64,000 nucleotides of DNA, taken from positions 7,562,001 through 7,626,000 of the forward strand of contig NZ_CP147913.1 of NCBI RefSeq assembly GCF_037414475.1, given 5' to 3'. Source of the stretch: Myxococcus stipitatus. GTDB taxonomy: Bacteria; Myxococcota; Myxococcia; Myxococcales; Myxococcaceae. Position 1 is the stretch's first letter; each line of letters opens with the position of its first letter. The notes under the pieces were generated by a model that was given only the letters and a program-made list of their open reading frames with translations, was not told where the DNA came from and ran no database searches. The position numbers and the translations under genes were made by a program. This document shows positions 27,042-35,327 of the stretch, piece after piece.

Positions 27042-28238
27042 TCAGCCTCCCTTCGCCCGGTGCGAGAGCATCTGCGCCACGCCGTACAGCTTGGCGAAGC
27101 CCGCCGCTTCCGAGCCTGTCCACAACACGTTGGCCTCTCCGTACGTCGCCACCTTCGCGTCCATCAGCGAGTGCGGCGAGCGCACGCCCTCCACCACCAT
27201 GGAGCGCGGGTGAATCATCAGCCGCACCTCGCCCGTCACGCGCTCCTGCGAGGACGTGAGGAACGCCTCCAGGTCCTTCACCAGCGGGTCGAAGAAGTGG
27301 CCCTCGTGCAGCAGCGAGCCGTAGAGGTTGCCCACGGTCTCCTTCCAGAAGAGCTGCTTGCCCGACAGCACCAGCTTCTCCAACTCGCGGTGCGACGTGA
27401 TGAGCAGGTGCGCCGCGGGCGCCTCGAAGCCGACGCGGCCCTTGATGCCGAGGATGGTGTCGCCCAGGTGCACGCCCCGGCCGATGCCGTACTGGCGGCC
27501 CAGGACGTTGAGCGCCTCGATGAGGTCCACGGGGTTCAGGGACTTGCCGTCCAGCGACGTGGGGATGCCCTGCTCGTAGCCCACCGTGAGGGGGCGAGGC
27601 TTGAGGTCCGTGGGAATCTCACCCGCGGGGAAGGCCGCCTCGGGCAGCGCGCTCCACGAGTTGAGCGTCTCGCTTCCGCCCACGGACGTGCCCCACATGC
27701 CCTCGTTGACGGAGTAGGAGCCCAGCTTCGGCGGCATGTGGATGCCGCGCTCGGCCAGGTACGACAGCTCCTGCTGACGGCTCAGGCCCAGCGTGCGGAT
27801 GGGGGTGAGCAGCTCCAGGTCTCCGGCCAGCGAGCGGAAGGCCACGTCGAAGCGCACCTGGTCATTGCCCGCGCCGGTGCTGCCGTGCGCCAGCGACTGC
27901 ACGCCCTTCTCGCGCGCCACGCGCACGACTTCCACCGCCTGGCAGGCCCGCTCGGCGGATACGCTCAGGGGGTAGAGCTGGCCGCGCAGCACGTTGCCGG
28001 CGATGAGGTGGCGCAGGTAGCCCTGGAACAGCGTGGCGCGCGCGTCCACCTTGATGTGTTCCACCGCGCCCAGCTTCGCGGACAGGGCGGCGATGTTCGC
28101 CAGCTGCTCGGGCGGGAAGCCGCCGGTGTCCACGGTGACGGTGGTCACGGTGTAGCCCTGCTCGCGCAGGTACACCGTGCAGAAAGCGGTATCGAGTCCG
28201 CCGGAGAAGGCCAGCACCACGTTCTTCTTGCTCATCAC
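27042..28238 (-). CDS. argG: Argininosuccinate synthase
   Basis: 398 residues; Met1 and Met2 are both possible starts. It joins citrulline and aspartate with ATP. The PP-loop AFSGGLDTAFC lies at about residues 9-19, followed by HGSTGAGNDQVRFD and the citrulline/aspartate-binding block GMWGTSVGGSETL. Length is normal for the family. It lies 9 bp after argH and 4 bp before the P-loop gene. Confidence 0.95.
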   Translation of the reverse strand: MMSKKNVVLAFSGGLDTAFCTVYLREQGYTVTTVTVDTGGFPPEQLANIAALSAKLGAVEHIKVDARATLFQGYLRHLIAGNVLRGQLYPLSVSAERACQAVEVVRVAREKGVQSLAHGSTGAGNDQVRFDVAFRSLAGDLELLTPIRTLGLSRQQELSYLAERGIHMPPKLGSYSVNEGMWGTSVGGSETLNSWSALPEAAFPAGEIPTDLKPRPLTVGYEQGIPTSLDGKSLNPVDLIEALNVLGRQYGIGRGVHLGDTILGIKGRVGFEAPAAHLLITSHRELEKLVLSGKQLFWKETVGNLYGSLLHEGHFFDPLVKDLEAFLTSSQERVTGEVRLMIHPRSMVVEGVRSPHSLMDAKVATYGEANVLWTGSEAAGFAKLYGVAQMLSHRAKGG

Positions 28239-28247
28239 TTCAACTCC

Positions 28248-29612
28248 TCACGGGGAAGGGTTGTTCAGGTCCCAGACGCGCGCGGAGGCGGTGGCCAGCG
28301 CGTGGTGGGTGTCATCGAGCCAGGCGCGCGCGGCGGCCAGCTCCTCTCGGGCCTGGGGCAGGCCCAGGTTGCCCGCGCCACCCAGGTGGGTGGCCGTCAG
28401 CGCCTCGCGGTCCGGGCGGAAGGTGCCGTCGGCGAGCTCGCGGCCCACCTGCCGGTAGGCATCGCGGAACGGCTGTCCGGCCGCGACCAGCGTGTACGCA
28501 TGATGGGCCGCGTACAGCGTGTCGTCACAGGCGCGCGCGGCCGCGTCCGCCTTCACTTGAAGCACCGGCACCAGCCGCGTGAGCACATCCAAGAGCGAGC
28601 GGCTGGACGTCAGCGCCGCCAGGGTGGGGCGCTTGAGGAGCTGGAAGTCGCGGTGGTAGCTGGACGGCAGCCCACCCGCCACGGCCTCCACCTGGTGCGC
28701 GAGGCCCCGCAGCTCGCGGCAGCGGCCTCGGGCCAGCTCCACGACGTCCGGGTTCTTCTTCTGCGGCATGATGGACGAGCCCGTGGTGAACGCGTCCGGC
28801 AACCCGAGGAAACCAAACTCGTCCGTGCTGTAGAGCTGCACGTCCCACAGCCACTTCTCCAGCGTGTTCGCGACGCCGCAGGCCCAGCTCAGCACCGCCA
28901 GCTCGTGGCGGCCCCGGCCGTTCTGCGCGTCGATGGGGCTTCGCTGCACCCGACTGAAACCGAGCAGCCGCGCGACGTACTCCCGGTCGATGGGCAGCGG
29001 CACGCCGAAGCCCGCCGCGGCGCCCAGCGGGCAGCGGTCCAGCCGGGCCCACACGCCGCGCAGCGCCTCCAACTCCTCCAACAGCCCTTCGGCGAACGCC
29101 ATGCCCCACATGCCGAACGTGGACGGCATCGCGCGGCGCAGGTGGGTGTAGCCCGGCATCGCCACCTGGGCGTGGGCCTGCGCGAAGTCGAGGAACGCCT
29201 CCGCCAGCTTGACGGCGCCCGCGCCCAGCGCGAGCACCTCCTCACGGAGGAACAGCCGCGTCGCGAGCAGCACCTGGTCATTGCGCGAGCGCGCCAGGTG
29301 GATGCGCTTGCCGGGCTCGCCCACGCGCTCCACCAGGGCTGCCTCCAGGGCGGTGTGTCCGTCCTCCTGCTCGGGGAGGATGGTGAAGCGGCCCGCGCGC
29401 GCCTCGTCGTGCAGCGTCTTCAGCGCGCCGACGAGGACCCGGGACTCCTCGGGCTTCAAGAGGCCCACCTTGCCCAGCATGCGCGCGTGGGCGGCGCTGC
29501 CCAGCGCGTCGTGCGGCGCCAGCGACAGGTCGACGATGGGGTCGTCGCCCACGGTGAACCGATGGATGACCGCGTCCAACGCGGCGCCCTTGCCCCACAG
29601 GGTTTCAGCCAC
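28248..29612 (-). CDS. argH: Argininosuccinate lyase
   Basis: 454 residues. It cleaves argininosuccinate to arginine and fumarate. The fumarase/aspartase superfamily signature GSSIMPQKKNP is intact, including the lysine. The N-terminal LARSRNDQV block and GYTHLRRAMPSTF are present; the usual GYTHLQRAQP reads slightly differently here. It overlaps the end of argE' by 8 bp, so it is translationally coupled. Confidence 0.94.
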   Translation of the reverse strand: MAETLWGKGAALDAVIHRFTVGDDPIVDLSLAPHDALGSAAHARMLGKVGLLKPEESRVLVGALKTLHDEARAGRFTILPEQEDGHTALEAALVERVGEPGKRIHLARSRNDQVLLATRLFLREEVLALGAGAVKLAEAFLDFAQAHAQVAMPGYTHLRRAMPSTFGMWGMAFAEGLLEELEALRGVWARLDRCPLGAAAGFGVPLPIDREYVARLLGFSRVQRSPIDAQNGRGRHELAVLSWACGVANTLEKWLWDVQLYSTDEFGFLGLPDAFTTGSSIMPQKKNPDVVELARGRCRELRGLAHQVEAVAGGLPSSYHRDFQLLKRPTLAALTSSRSLLDVLTRLVPVLQVKADAAARACDDTLYAAHHAYTLVAAGQPFRDAYRQVGRELADGTFRPDREALTATHLGGAGNLGLPQAREELAAARAWLDDTHHALATASARVWDLNNPSP

Positions 29613-30666
29613 GGGCCGCCTCCTCGAAGTAACCGCGCAACAGGTGCGTGTAGAAGGCGGCGCCGGCTTCCAGCTCCGCCAGGGTGAGGTACTCGTCCGC
29701 CAGGTGGCTGCGCAGCGTGTCGCCCGGGCCCACCTTCACCGTGGGGAGCTCGCCCAGGAAGGCCCAGTCGGACGTGGTGCTGGAGCCCACGGGCTGCTCG
29801 CCCGACGCGGCCATCGCCGCCCGGACGATGGGCTGGGTGGAGGCCGTCGCCTTCGGCAGGTAGCGCGCCGAGTGCACCTTCACCTCGCTCTTCAGCACGC
29901 CGCCCAGCCGCGTCGCCACCTGCGCATGGTCCATGCTCGGCGTGGTGCGCAGGTCCACGAAGAACTCGCACGCGTCCGGAATCTGGTTGCGCGCGAGCCC
30001 CCCGGAAATCTGCGTCACCTGCGCTCGCGCCTCGCCCAGCAAGGGATGCGATGGGAAGCGCAGCTCCGCCAGCGTGGCGATGTCCCCCGCCGCGACGTGG
30101 ATGGCGTTCACCGCGCCCGCGTTGTGCGCGTGCGCGACATGGGAGCTCTTGCCGTGCGCGGTGCAGCGCAACAGCAGCATGCCCCGCTGCGCCGTGCAGG
30201 GCTTGAGGCCGGTGGGCTCGCCCACCACCGCGGCGTCCAGGGGACCCAGCTCCGGCAACAGCGTGCCCAGGCCCTGGCCTCCCGTCTCCTCCTCGGCGGT
30301 GAAGGCGAAGACAATCTCACCGCCCAGGGACGCGCCTTGCTTCAGCATCGTCCGGGCCGCGACGAGCATCCCCGTCACGCAGCCCTTGGCGTCGTTGCTG
30401 CCCAGGCCGTACAGGCGGTCCTCGCGCCACTCGGGCGCGTGGGGCGCGTACGTCCACCCGGCACACGGCTTCACCGTGTCCAGGTGCGAGTTGACGAGCA
30501 GCCGGCGAGGCCCGCTTCCCACGGAGAACCACACGTTGTGGCCCTTGCGTTGGACGCGCGCACCCCAGCCCTCCGCCCACCCGGACACCGTGTCCGCGAT
30601 GAGTCGCTCGTCACCCGAAACGCTGGGGATGGCCACCAGCGCCTGGAGCAGCTCCGCCGCCTTCAT
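29605..30666 (-). CDS. argE': M20 metallohydrolase: N-acyl-citrulline/ornithine deacylase of the arginine pathway
   Basis: 353 residues, two-zinc M20 fold: NSHLDTVKP (first His and Asp), GLGSNDAKG (bridging Asp), TAEEETGG (catalytic Glu pair), and a dimerisation domain with HGKSSHVAHAHNA. It removes the N-acyl group after carbamoylation, giving citrulline. As I recall, the style of the first half (KGHNVW, NSH-DTVKP-GW, RLYGLGSNDA) is closer to the Bacteroidetes enzyme that partners succinylornithine transcarbamylase than to E. coli ArgE. It overlaps argB by 4 bp and argH by 8 bp. LysK-like [LysW]-hydrolases are the main alternative, but no LysW is nearby. Confidence 0.85.
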   Translation of the reverse strand: MKAAELLQALVAIPSVSGDERLIADTVSGWAEGWGARVQRKGHNVWFSVGSGPRRLLVNSHLDTVKPCAGWTYAPHAPEWREDRLYGLGSNDAKGCVTGMLVAARTMLKQGASLGGEIVFAFTAEEETGGQGLGTLLPELGPLDAAVVGEPTGLKPCTAQRGMLLLRCTAHGKSSHVAHAHNAGAVNAIHVAAGDIATLAELRFPSHPLLGEARAQVTQISGGLARNQIPDACEFFVDLRTTPSMDHAQVATRLGGVLKSEVKVHSARYLPKATASTQPIVRAAMAASGEQPVGSSTTSDWAFLGELPTVKVGPGDTLRSHLADEYLTLAELEAGAAFYTHLLRGYFEEAARG

Positions 30667-31589
30667 CCCGCGGTCCCCGCGTTCTTCGGCGCCTTCTCGC
30701 GCACCACCATGGTGCCGCTGCCCTCGTTGGTGAAGACCTCCTCGAGGAGCGCGTTGGGCGCGACACCGCTCACCAGGTGCACGCTGCCGACACCGCCCAC
30801 CAGCGCGTGCCGGATGGCGTGAGCCTTGGGCCGCATGCCGCCGGAGATGGTGCCCTGGTTCTCCATGGTGGCCAGGTCCGTCAGGTTCGCCAGCGTGACG
30901 AGCGACGTCGGGTCGTTCAAATCCCGCAGCAGGCCCGGCACCTGGACGAGGAAGAAGAGCTTCTCCGCCGACAGGGCCACCGACAGCGCCGCCGCCACGG
31001 TGTCCGCGTTGGTGTTGTAGACGGACCCGTCCGTGCCGCCGGAGAGGGGCGCGATGACCGGCACGTAGTCCGCCGAGCGCAGGTGCTCCACCACGCGCGT
31101 GTCCACCTGCTCGATGTCGCCCACCAGGCCGTAGTCCACGAGCTTGCCCTCGGTGGCGCCCGGCTCCGTCACCATGACGGGGGGCCGCTTGCGCGCCTTG
31201 ATGAGCCCGGCGTCCACGCCGCTCAGGCCCACCGCCGGCACGCCCGCCGCCTGGAGGTCCGCCAGCAGGTCCGTGTGCAGCTTGCCCGCGAGCACCATCT
31301 TCGCCGCGTCCAGCACGGGCGCGGAGGTGACGCGGCGGCCGGCCACCTTCTCCACCGGCAGGTGGAGGGCGTCACAGAGCGTGTCCAGCTCCGGGCCACC
31401 GCCGTGCACCACGACGGGGCGGATGGAGAAGGTCCACAGCAGGGCAATCTGCTCGCACGCGGAGCGGCGCAGCCGGGGGTCGCTCAGCATGGCGCCGCCG
31501 AGCTTCACGACAAACGTCTTGCGCCGGAACTGCTGCACATATCGCGCGGCGTGGCGCAGCGCGGAGTACGGGTCGGGTGACAAGGGCAC
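30663..31589 (-). CDS. argB: N-acetylglutamate kinase (amino-acid kinase family)
   Basis: 308 residues, GTG start. It phosphorylates the gamma-carboxylate of N-acylglutamate. Conserved motifs: VVKLGGAML, VVVHGGGPELD, the substrate block AGRRVTSAPVLDAAKMVLAGK, YNTNADTVAAALS, and GGMRPKAHAI near the end (Lys for phosphate). The N-terminal extension of about 25 residues could be the arginine-sensing helix found in feedback-inhibited enzymes. In the message it is preceded by an unusual pyrimidine-rich stretch (31600-31621). It overlaps argE' by ATGA. Confidence 0.93.
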   Translation of the reverse strand: MPLSPDPYSALRHAARYVQQFRRKTFVVKLGGAMLSDPRLRRSACEQIALLWTFSIRPVVVHGGGPELDTLCDALHLPVEKVAGRRVTSAPVLDAAKMVLAGKLHTDLLADLQAAGVPAVGLSGVDAGLIKARKRPPVMVTEPGATEGKLVDYGLVGDIEQVDTRVVEHLRSADYVPVIAPLSGGTDGSVYNTNADTVAAALSVALSAEKLFFLVQVPGLLRDLNDPTSLVTLANLTDLATMENQGTISGGMRPKAHAIRHALVGGVGSVHLVSGVAPNALLEEVFTNEGSGTMVVREKAPKNAGTAG

Positions 31590-31599
31590 GGGAGACCTC

Positions 31600-31621
31600 G
31601 AAAGAAAGAGAGAAAGAGAGG
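31600..31621 (-). other. Polypyrimidine tract in the argF'-argB intercistronic RNA
   Basis: 22 consecutive purines on the plus strand, so an unbroken C/U run in the message, 10 nt before the argB start codon. This is exceptional in such GC-rich DNA. It could keep the argB start unstructured, allow Rho/CsrA-type control, or be a neutral slippage tract. No U-run terminator hairpin accompanies it. Confidence 0.6.
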
Positions 31622-31640
31622 CGCGCCTGGGTGGCGCCGC

Positions 31641-32651
31641 TCAGCGGGACTGCGCGCGCATCCAGTGGAGCAGGGAGCGCTGGACGTGGAACCGGTTGCC
31701 CGCCTCGTCCACCACGCGGCTGCTCGAGTGGTCCAGGACCTCGTCGGCGACCTCCACGTTGCGGCGCACGGGGAGGCAGTGCAGGAACGCGGCGTCCTTC
31801 GCCGCGCGGGACATGGTGCGCAGCGTGGGCATCCAACCGGAGTAGGACGCGAGCAGCGCGGTGACGTCGTTGGGCGAGAAGGCCGCCTCGGCCGTCGGGC
31901 CCCAGGACTTGGCGTACACGGCGCGGCTGCCCGCGAGCGCCTCATCCTGCTCATGGGTGTAGGAGATGCTGCCGCCAGTGGCCTTGGCGTAGGCCTCCGC
32001 CTCCGCGCGCACCGCCGGGTGCAGCTCGAAGCCGGGCGGGTGCGCCACGCGAATCTCGCAGCCCGCCGCCGCCGCGCTCAGCAGGAACGAGTTGGGCACC
32101 GCCTTGGGCAGGGGCTTGATGTGGGGCGCCCACGTCAGCGTCACGGGCAGCTTCTTCGTGGAGCCGAACGTCTCGCGCAACGTCAACACGTCCGCCAGAC
32201 CCTGGCAGGGGTGCTCACGCGCGGACTCCATGCTGACCACCGGCACGGTGGCCCACTTGCGGAACGCGTTGATGATGGGGTCGACCTCGTCCTCCTCGTC
32301 GCCACCACCCTGGGAGAACGTCCGCACGCCCAGCATGTCCACGAAGCGCGACAGGACGGGGGCCGCCTCCTTGAGATGCTCGGCCCGGTCCGCGTTCATC
32401 ACCGCGCCCTCGCGGTGCTCCAGCTTCCAGACGCCCGCGCCCACGTCCAGGATGATGGCGCTGCCACCCCCGCGCAGCATCACCGCCTCGAACGAGGTGC
32501 GCGTGCGCAACGACGGGTTGAAGAACACCATGCCCAGGATGCTCCCCGGGAAGAGCGCCCCCGGAGCCTTCTTCTTCCAAGCCTCCGCCTGCGCGAGGAC
32601 CGCCTCTACGCCCTCGGGGCCGAGATCCTTGATGTGGGTGACGTGCTTCAT
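31641..32651 (-). CDS. argF': N-acyl-L-ornithine transcarbamylase (AOTCase/SOTCase type)
   Basis: 336 residues from MKHVTHIKDL; a longer frame to 32702 would run into the operator dyad. It carbamoylates N-acylornithine rather than free ornithine. Carbamoyl phosphate motifs are FFNPSLRTRTSF, HPCQ and HCLPVRRN. Signs of the acyl-ornithine group are GVWKLE (Trp75), YAKSWG in place of the ornithine enzyme's SMG loop, and TWAPHIKPLP. The residue that decides acetyl versus succinyl (Glu92 in Xanthomonas, Pro90 in Bacteroides) is Ala90 in the block NADRAEH. Surrounding blocks match the Bacteroides succinyl enzyme better, from memory. It is the first gene of the operon, 51 bp before argB. Confidence 0.88.
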   Translation of the reverse strand: MKHVTHIKDLGPEGVEAVLAQAEAWKKKAPGALFPGSILGMVFFNPSLRTRTSFEAVMLRGGGSAIILDVGAGVWKLEHREGAVMNADRAEHLKEAAPVLSRFVDMLGVRTFSQGGGDEEDEVDPIINAFRKWATVPVVSMESAREHPCQGLADVLTLRETFGSTKKLPVTLTWAPHIKPLPKAVPNSFLLSAAAAGCEIRVAHPPGFELHPAVRAEAEAYAKATGGSISYTHEQDEALAGSRAVYAKSWGPTAEAAFSPNDVTALLASYSGWMPTLRTMSRAAKDAAFLHCLPVRRNVEVADEVLDHSSSRVVDEAGNRFHVQRSLLHWMRAQSR

Positions 32652-32679
32652 GGGCCTGCGCTCCCCGGCCTGGACCGGA

Positions 32680-32701
32680 TGCATACGTGGATGAATATGC
32701 A
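32680..32701. promoter_or_regulatory. Dyad upstream of argF', candidate ArgR operator
   Basis: TGCATA-N10-TATGCA, a perfect 6-bp inverted repeat with TGAAT in its spacer, 29 bp upstream of the argF' start. TGCAT/ATGCA arms resemble ARG boxes of high-GC bacteria. Extra half-sites (TATGC, GTGCA) follow toward argR. Confidence 0.55.
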
Positions 32702-32799
32702 CGGCTATGCGTGCAGTTCCGCGAATAGGCGGCGGATATTATGCAGAAGGACGCGGCGCGCAAGAGCATTGTTCCCCGAGGCCGATCATTCAGGCGTCT

Positions 32800-32823
32800 T
32801 GCATGGAAATTCACCTCCATGCA
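32800..32823. promoter_or_regulatory. Dyad upstream of argR, candidate autoregulatory operator
   Basis: TGCATGGA-N8-TCCATGCA, a perfect 8-bp inverted repeat with AATTCA in the centre, ending 11 bp before the argR ATG. It shares TGCAT/ATGCA arms with the 32680 dyad, so the two likely bind the same hexamer. Its position over the translation start region suggests repression. Confidence 0.6.
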
Positions 32824-32834
32824 TCTTGGTGAAA

Positions 32835-33263
32835 ATGAACCTGGACGACGAAATCCTTCGGCTCATCACGGAGCGGGAGATCAGCGATCAGGCGGTCTTG
32901 CAGGAGCTGCTGGAGGCGGAGGGGCAGGCGCCGAGCCAGTCCACGCTGTCGCGGCGGCTGAAGAAGCTGGGCGTCCAGAAGGTGGGTGGGCGCTACCAGC
33001 GCACGTCGTCGGTGGAGCCTCCGACGGTGACCGCCGAGCGCCAGCACATCCGCATCATAGAGGCGCCGCCCAACATGCTCGTCGTCAGGACGGCGCCGGG
33101 TTACGCGCCCGCGCTCGCGGCCGCGTTGGACCGGGAGCCGGAGGTGCCGGGGCTCGCGGGCACCGTGGCGGGCGACGACACCATCTTCGTCGCGGTGACG
33201 GACCCCTCCCGGCTGCGCGAGGTGCGCGCGGTGGTGGAGCGGCTGATGCTCCGGAGCGCTTGA
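32835..33263 (+). CDS. argR: Arginine repressor ArgR
   Basis: 142 residues. The N-terminal winged helix (MNLDDEILRLITEREISDQAVL...SQSTLSRRLKKLGVQKVGGRY) carries the recognition helix. The C-terminal hexamerisation and arginine-binding domain includes TAPGYAPALAAALD and the conserved GTVAGDDTIFVAV (Asp pair for arginine). It is divergent from the arginine operon. The ATG at 32835 is chosen; an in-frame GTG two codons earlier is possible. It represses the arg genes when arginine is high and probably controls itself through the 32800 dyad. Confidence 0.93.
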   Translation: MNLDDEILRLITEREISDQAVLQELLEAEGQAPSQSTLSRRLKKLGVQKVGGRYQRTSSVEPPTVTAERQHIRIIEAPPNMLVVRTAPGYAPALAAALDREPEVPGLAGTVAGDDTIFVAVTDPSRLREVRAVVERLMLRSA

Positions 33264-33271
33264 ATCAAAGG

Positions 33272-33297
33272 CCGCCGTGAGGCTGGTTACACGGCGG
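33272..33297 (+). terminator. Hairpin after argR
   Basis: CCGCCGTG pairs perfectly with CACGGCGG around a 10-nt loop, 8 bp after the argR stop codon. No clear U-run follows, so it may only stabilise the 3' end. Confidence 0.45.
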
Positions 33298-33374
33298 TTA
33301 CACCTTTCCGGGGGGCTCCATCGTTACTGTCCTGACCGTGCTCGCAAGGGCACCGATACCTGAAAGGACTCACG

Positions 33375-34610
33375 ATGAAGCCGGCCCTCAAGCTCCCTGT
33401 CATCCTTGGCGCAGCCGTGGTGCTCGCGGGCTCCGCGCTCCTGCTGGGCAAGCCCTCCGAGACCGAGGCGCCGCCCGCGAAGCCCGTGGCCCCTGCGCCG
33501 CCCGCGCCCGTCGCCGTCATCCCCTCGGCTCCGGCGCCCGCGCCCGCCACCGCCCAGTCCGGGGCGCCCGTCATCCAGATCGCCATCCTGCTGGACACCA
33601 GCGGCAGCATGGATGGGCTGTTGGACCAGGCCCGGACGCAGCTGTGGAACATCGTGAACCGCTTCTCGAAGGCGAAGCGCGAAGGCGTGGCGCCCCGGCT
33701 CGAGCTGGCCCTCTACGCCTTCGGCTACAGCGAGGAGGGCGCGGGGCAGAACGAGATTCGCCAGCTGATGCCGTTCACCACGGACCTGGACTCCATCTCC
33801 GAGCGCCTCTTCGCGCTGCGGACGTCCGGCGGCTCCGAGCACTGCGGTGAGGTCATCCTGGAGGCCACGCGGAAGCTCGCGTGGAGCACGAACCCGGACG
33901 CGATGCGGCTCATCTTCATCGCGGGCAACGAGTCGTTCGAACAGGGCCCCGTCGACTTCCGCGACGCCATCCACACCGCCCGCAGGCATGGCATCACGGT
34001 GAACACCATCCACTGCGGCGACTACGAGACGGGCATCTCCGACCACTGGAAGGAAGGCGCGACGCTCGCGGATGGCAGCTACATGAACATCGACCAGAAC
34101 CTGAAGGTGGTGGAGCTGGCCGCGCCGCAGGACGAGGAGATTGCCCGGCTGGGCGCGGAGCTGAACAAGACCTATGTCGTGTACGGCGGCACCGCGGGGA
34201 TGCAGAGCCAGATGCGTCAGGCCGCCCAGGACAAGGCCTCGCGAGGCGTGTCGATGTCCAACATGGTGGCCCGTTCGATGGCGAAGTCCTCCGGGAACTA
34301 CTCCAACGAGAGCTGGGACCTGGTGGACGCGGTGAAGAAGAACAAGGTGGACCTGGGCGCGGTGAAGGACGCCGACCTTCCCGAGCCCATGCGGAAGCTG
34401 GATGCCGAGGGACGCAAGGCGTGGCTGGCCGCGCGTGAGCAGGAGCGGGCGGAGCTGCAGCGGCGCATCCAGGAGCTCAGCAAGGCGCGGCAGGAGTTCC
34501 TCATCGCCGAGCGCAAGAAGCAGCCGACCCCGGAGCAGGAGACGCTGGACGGCGTCATCGGCCAGGTGGTGACGCGCGAGGCCGCCAAGCGCAAGTTCAC
34601 CTTGGAGTAG
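33375..34610 (+). CDS. Exported von Willebrand factor A domain protein
   Basis: 411 residues. A signal or anchor helix (LPVILGAAVVLAGSALLLG) is followed by a Pro/Ala-rich linker (30-70). The vWA domain then has a complete MIDAS start, LLDTSGSMDG, with later metal-contact Thr and Asp regions. The C-terminal 120 residues are charged and helical (AREQERAELQRRIQELSKARQ), probably coiled coil. It sits 9 bp upstream of the response regulator and kinase genes, so it is likely either an accessory sensor or an output of that system. No known family beyond vWA. Confidence 0.8.
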   Translation: MKPALKLPVILGAAVVLAGSALLLGKPSETEAPPAKPVAPAPPAPVAVIPSAPAPAPATAQSGAPVIQIAILLDTSGSMDGLLDQARTQLWNIVNRFSKAKREGVAPRLELALYAFGYSEEGAGQNEIRQLMPFTTDLDSISERLFALRTSGGSEHCGEVILEATRKLAWSTNPDAMRLIFIAGNESFEQGPVDFRDAIHTARRHGITVNTIHCGDYETGISDHWKEGATLADGSYMNIDQNLKVVELAAPQDEEIARLGAELNKTYVVYGGTAGMQSQMRQAAQDKASRGVSMSNMVARSMAKSSGNYSNESWDLVDAVKKNKVDLGAVKDADLPEPMRKLDAEGRKAWLAAREQERAELQRRIQELSKARQEFLIAERKKQPTPEQETLDGVIGQVVTREAAKRKFTLE

Positions 34611-34619
34611 GATGCCGTC

Positions 34620-35327
34620 ATGGCCGCGCGCCGAGTACTTGTCGTCGAGGATGACTCCGCCATCCGGCGTGGAATCGTGGATGCACTGCGCTTCGAGGGC
34701 TACGAGGTCCTCGAAGCCGGTGTCCGGGAGGAAGGCCAGCGAATCGCCGAGCGCACGCCGGTGGACCTGGTGCTGCTGGACCTGGTCCTCCCGGATGGGG
34801 ATGGGTTGGACCTGCTGAAGGCGGTGCGCAAGAGCAGGCCGACCCTGCCCGTCATCATCCTCACCGCCCGTGGGCAGGAAGAGGACCGGGTGATGGGGCT
34901 GAAGCTGGGCGCGGATGACTACGTGGTGAAGCCCTTCTCCGTGCGGGAGCTGCTGGCGCGGGCTGGGGCGGTGCTGCGGCGTTCCGCGGAGCGCCCCACG
35001 GGCGCGGCTCACGTCGAGTTTCCCGGGGGCCACTTCGTGGTGGAGCGACGGGAGCTCACGTTCGACGATGGCTCCAGGATGGACCTCTCCGAGCGCGAGG
35101 CGGAGGCCCTTCGCTACCTGGGAGAGAACGCGGGGCGGGCCATCTCGCGCGAGGAACTGTTGGAGCGGGTGTGGCACCTGCCCGCCAGGAGCGTGCAGAC
35201 GCGCACGGTGGACATGACGATGGCGCGATTGAGGGAGAAGCTGCGCGATGACTCCACCGAGCCGCGCGTCATCCTCACCGTGCGAGGCAAGGGCTACATG
35301 TTCTCCGCTCCGGGAAGCGCGCGATGA
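34620..35327 (+). CDS. OmpR-family response regulator
   Basis: 235 residues. Receiver domain 1-120 with the acidic pair Glu10-Asp11, phosphoacceptor Asp54 in VLLDLVLPDG, and the conserved Lys in DDYVVKPFSV. A winged helix follows: a regulator-type DNA-binding domain with RAISREELLERVW, RTVDMTMARLREKL and ILTVRGKGYMF. The stop codon overlaps the kinase start (ATGA at 35324), so the two are made in equal amounts. Targets cannot be read from here. Confidence 0.94.
   Translation: MAARRVLVVEDDSAIRRGIVDALRFEGYEVLEAGVREEGQRIAERTPVDLVLLDLVLPDGDGLDLLKAVRKSRPTLPVIILTARGQEEDRVMGLKLGADDYVVKPFSVRELLARAGAVLRRSAERPTGAAHVEFPGGHFVVERRELTFDDGSRMDLSEREAEALRYLGENAGRAISREELLERVWHLPARSVQTRTVDMTMARLREKLRDDSTEPRVILTVRGKGYMFSAPGSAR

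Noticed and set aside
26979..29687. 902-codon plus-strand frame across argG and argH
   Set aside because: Antisense of two intact arginine enzymes; no recognisable domain.
32652..32702. argF' start at 32702
   Set aside because: It would place the start codon at the ArgR dyad and add 17 residues without homology; Met at 32651 gives the family length.
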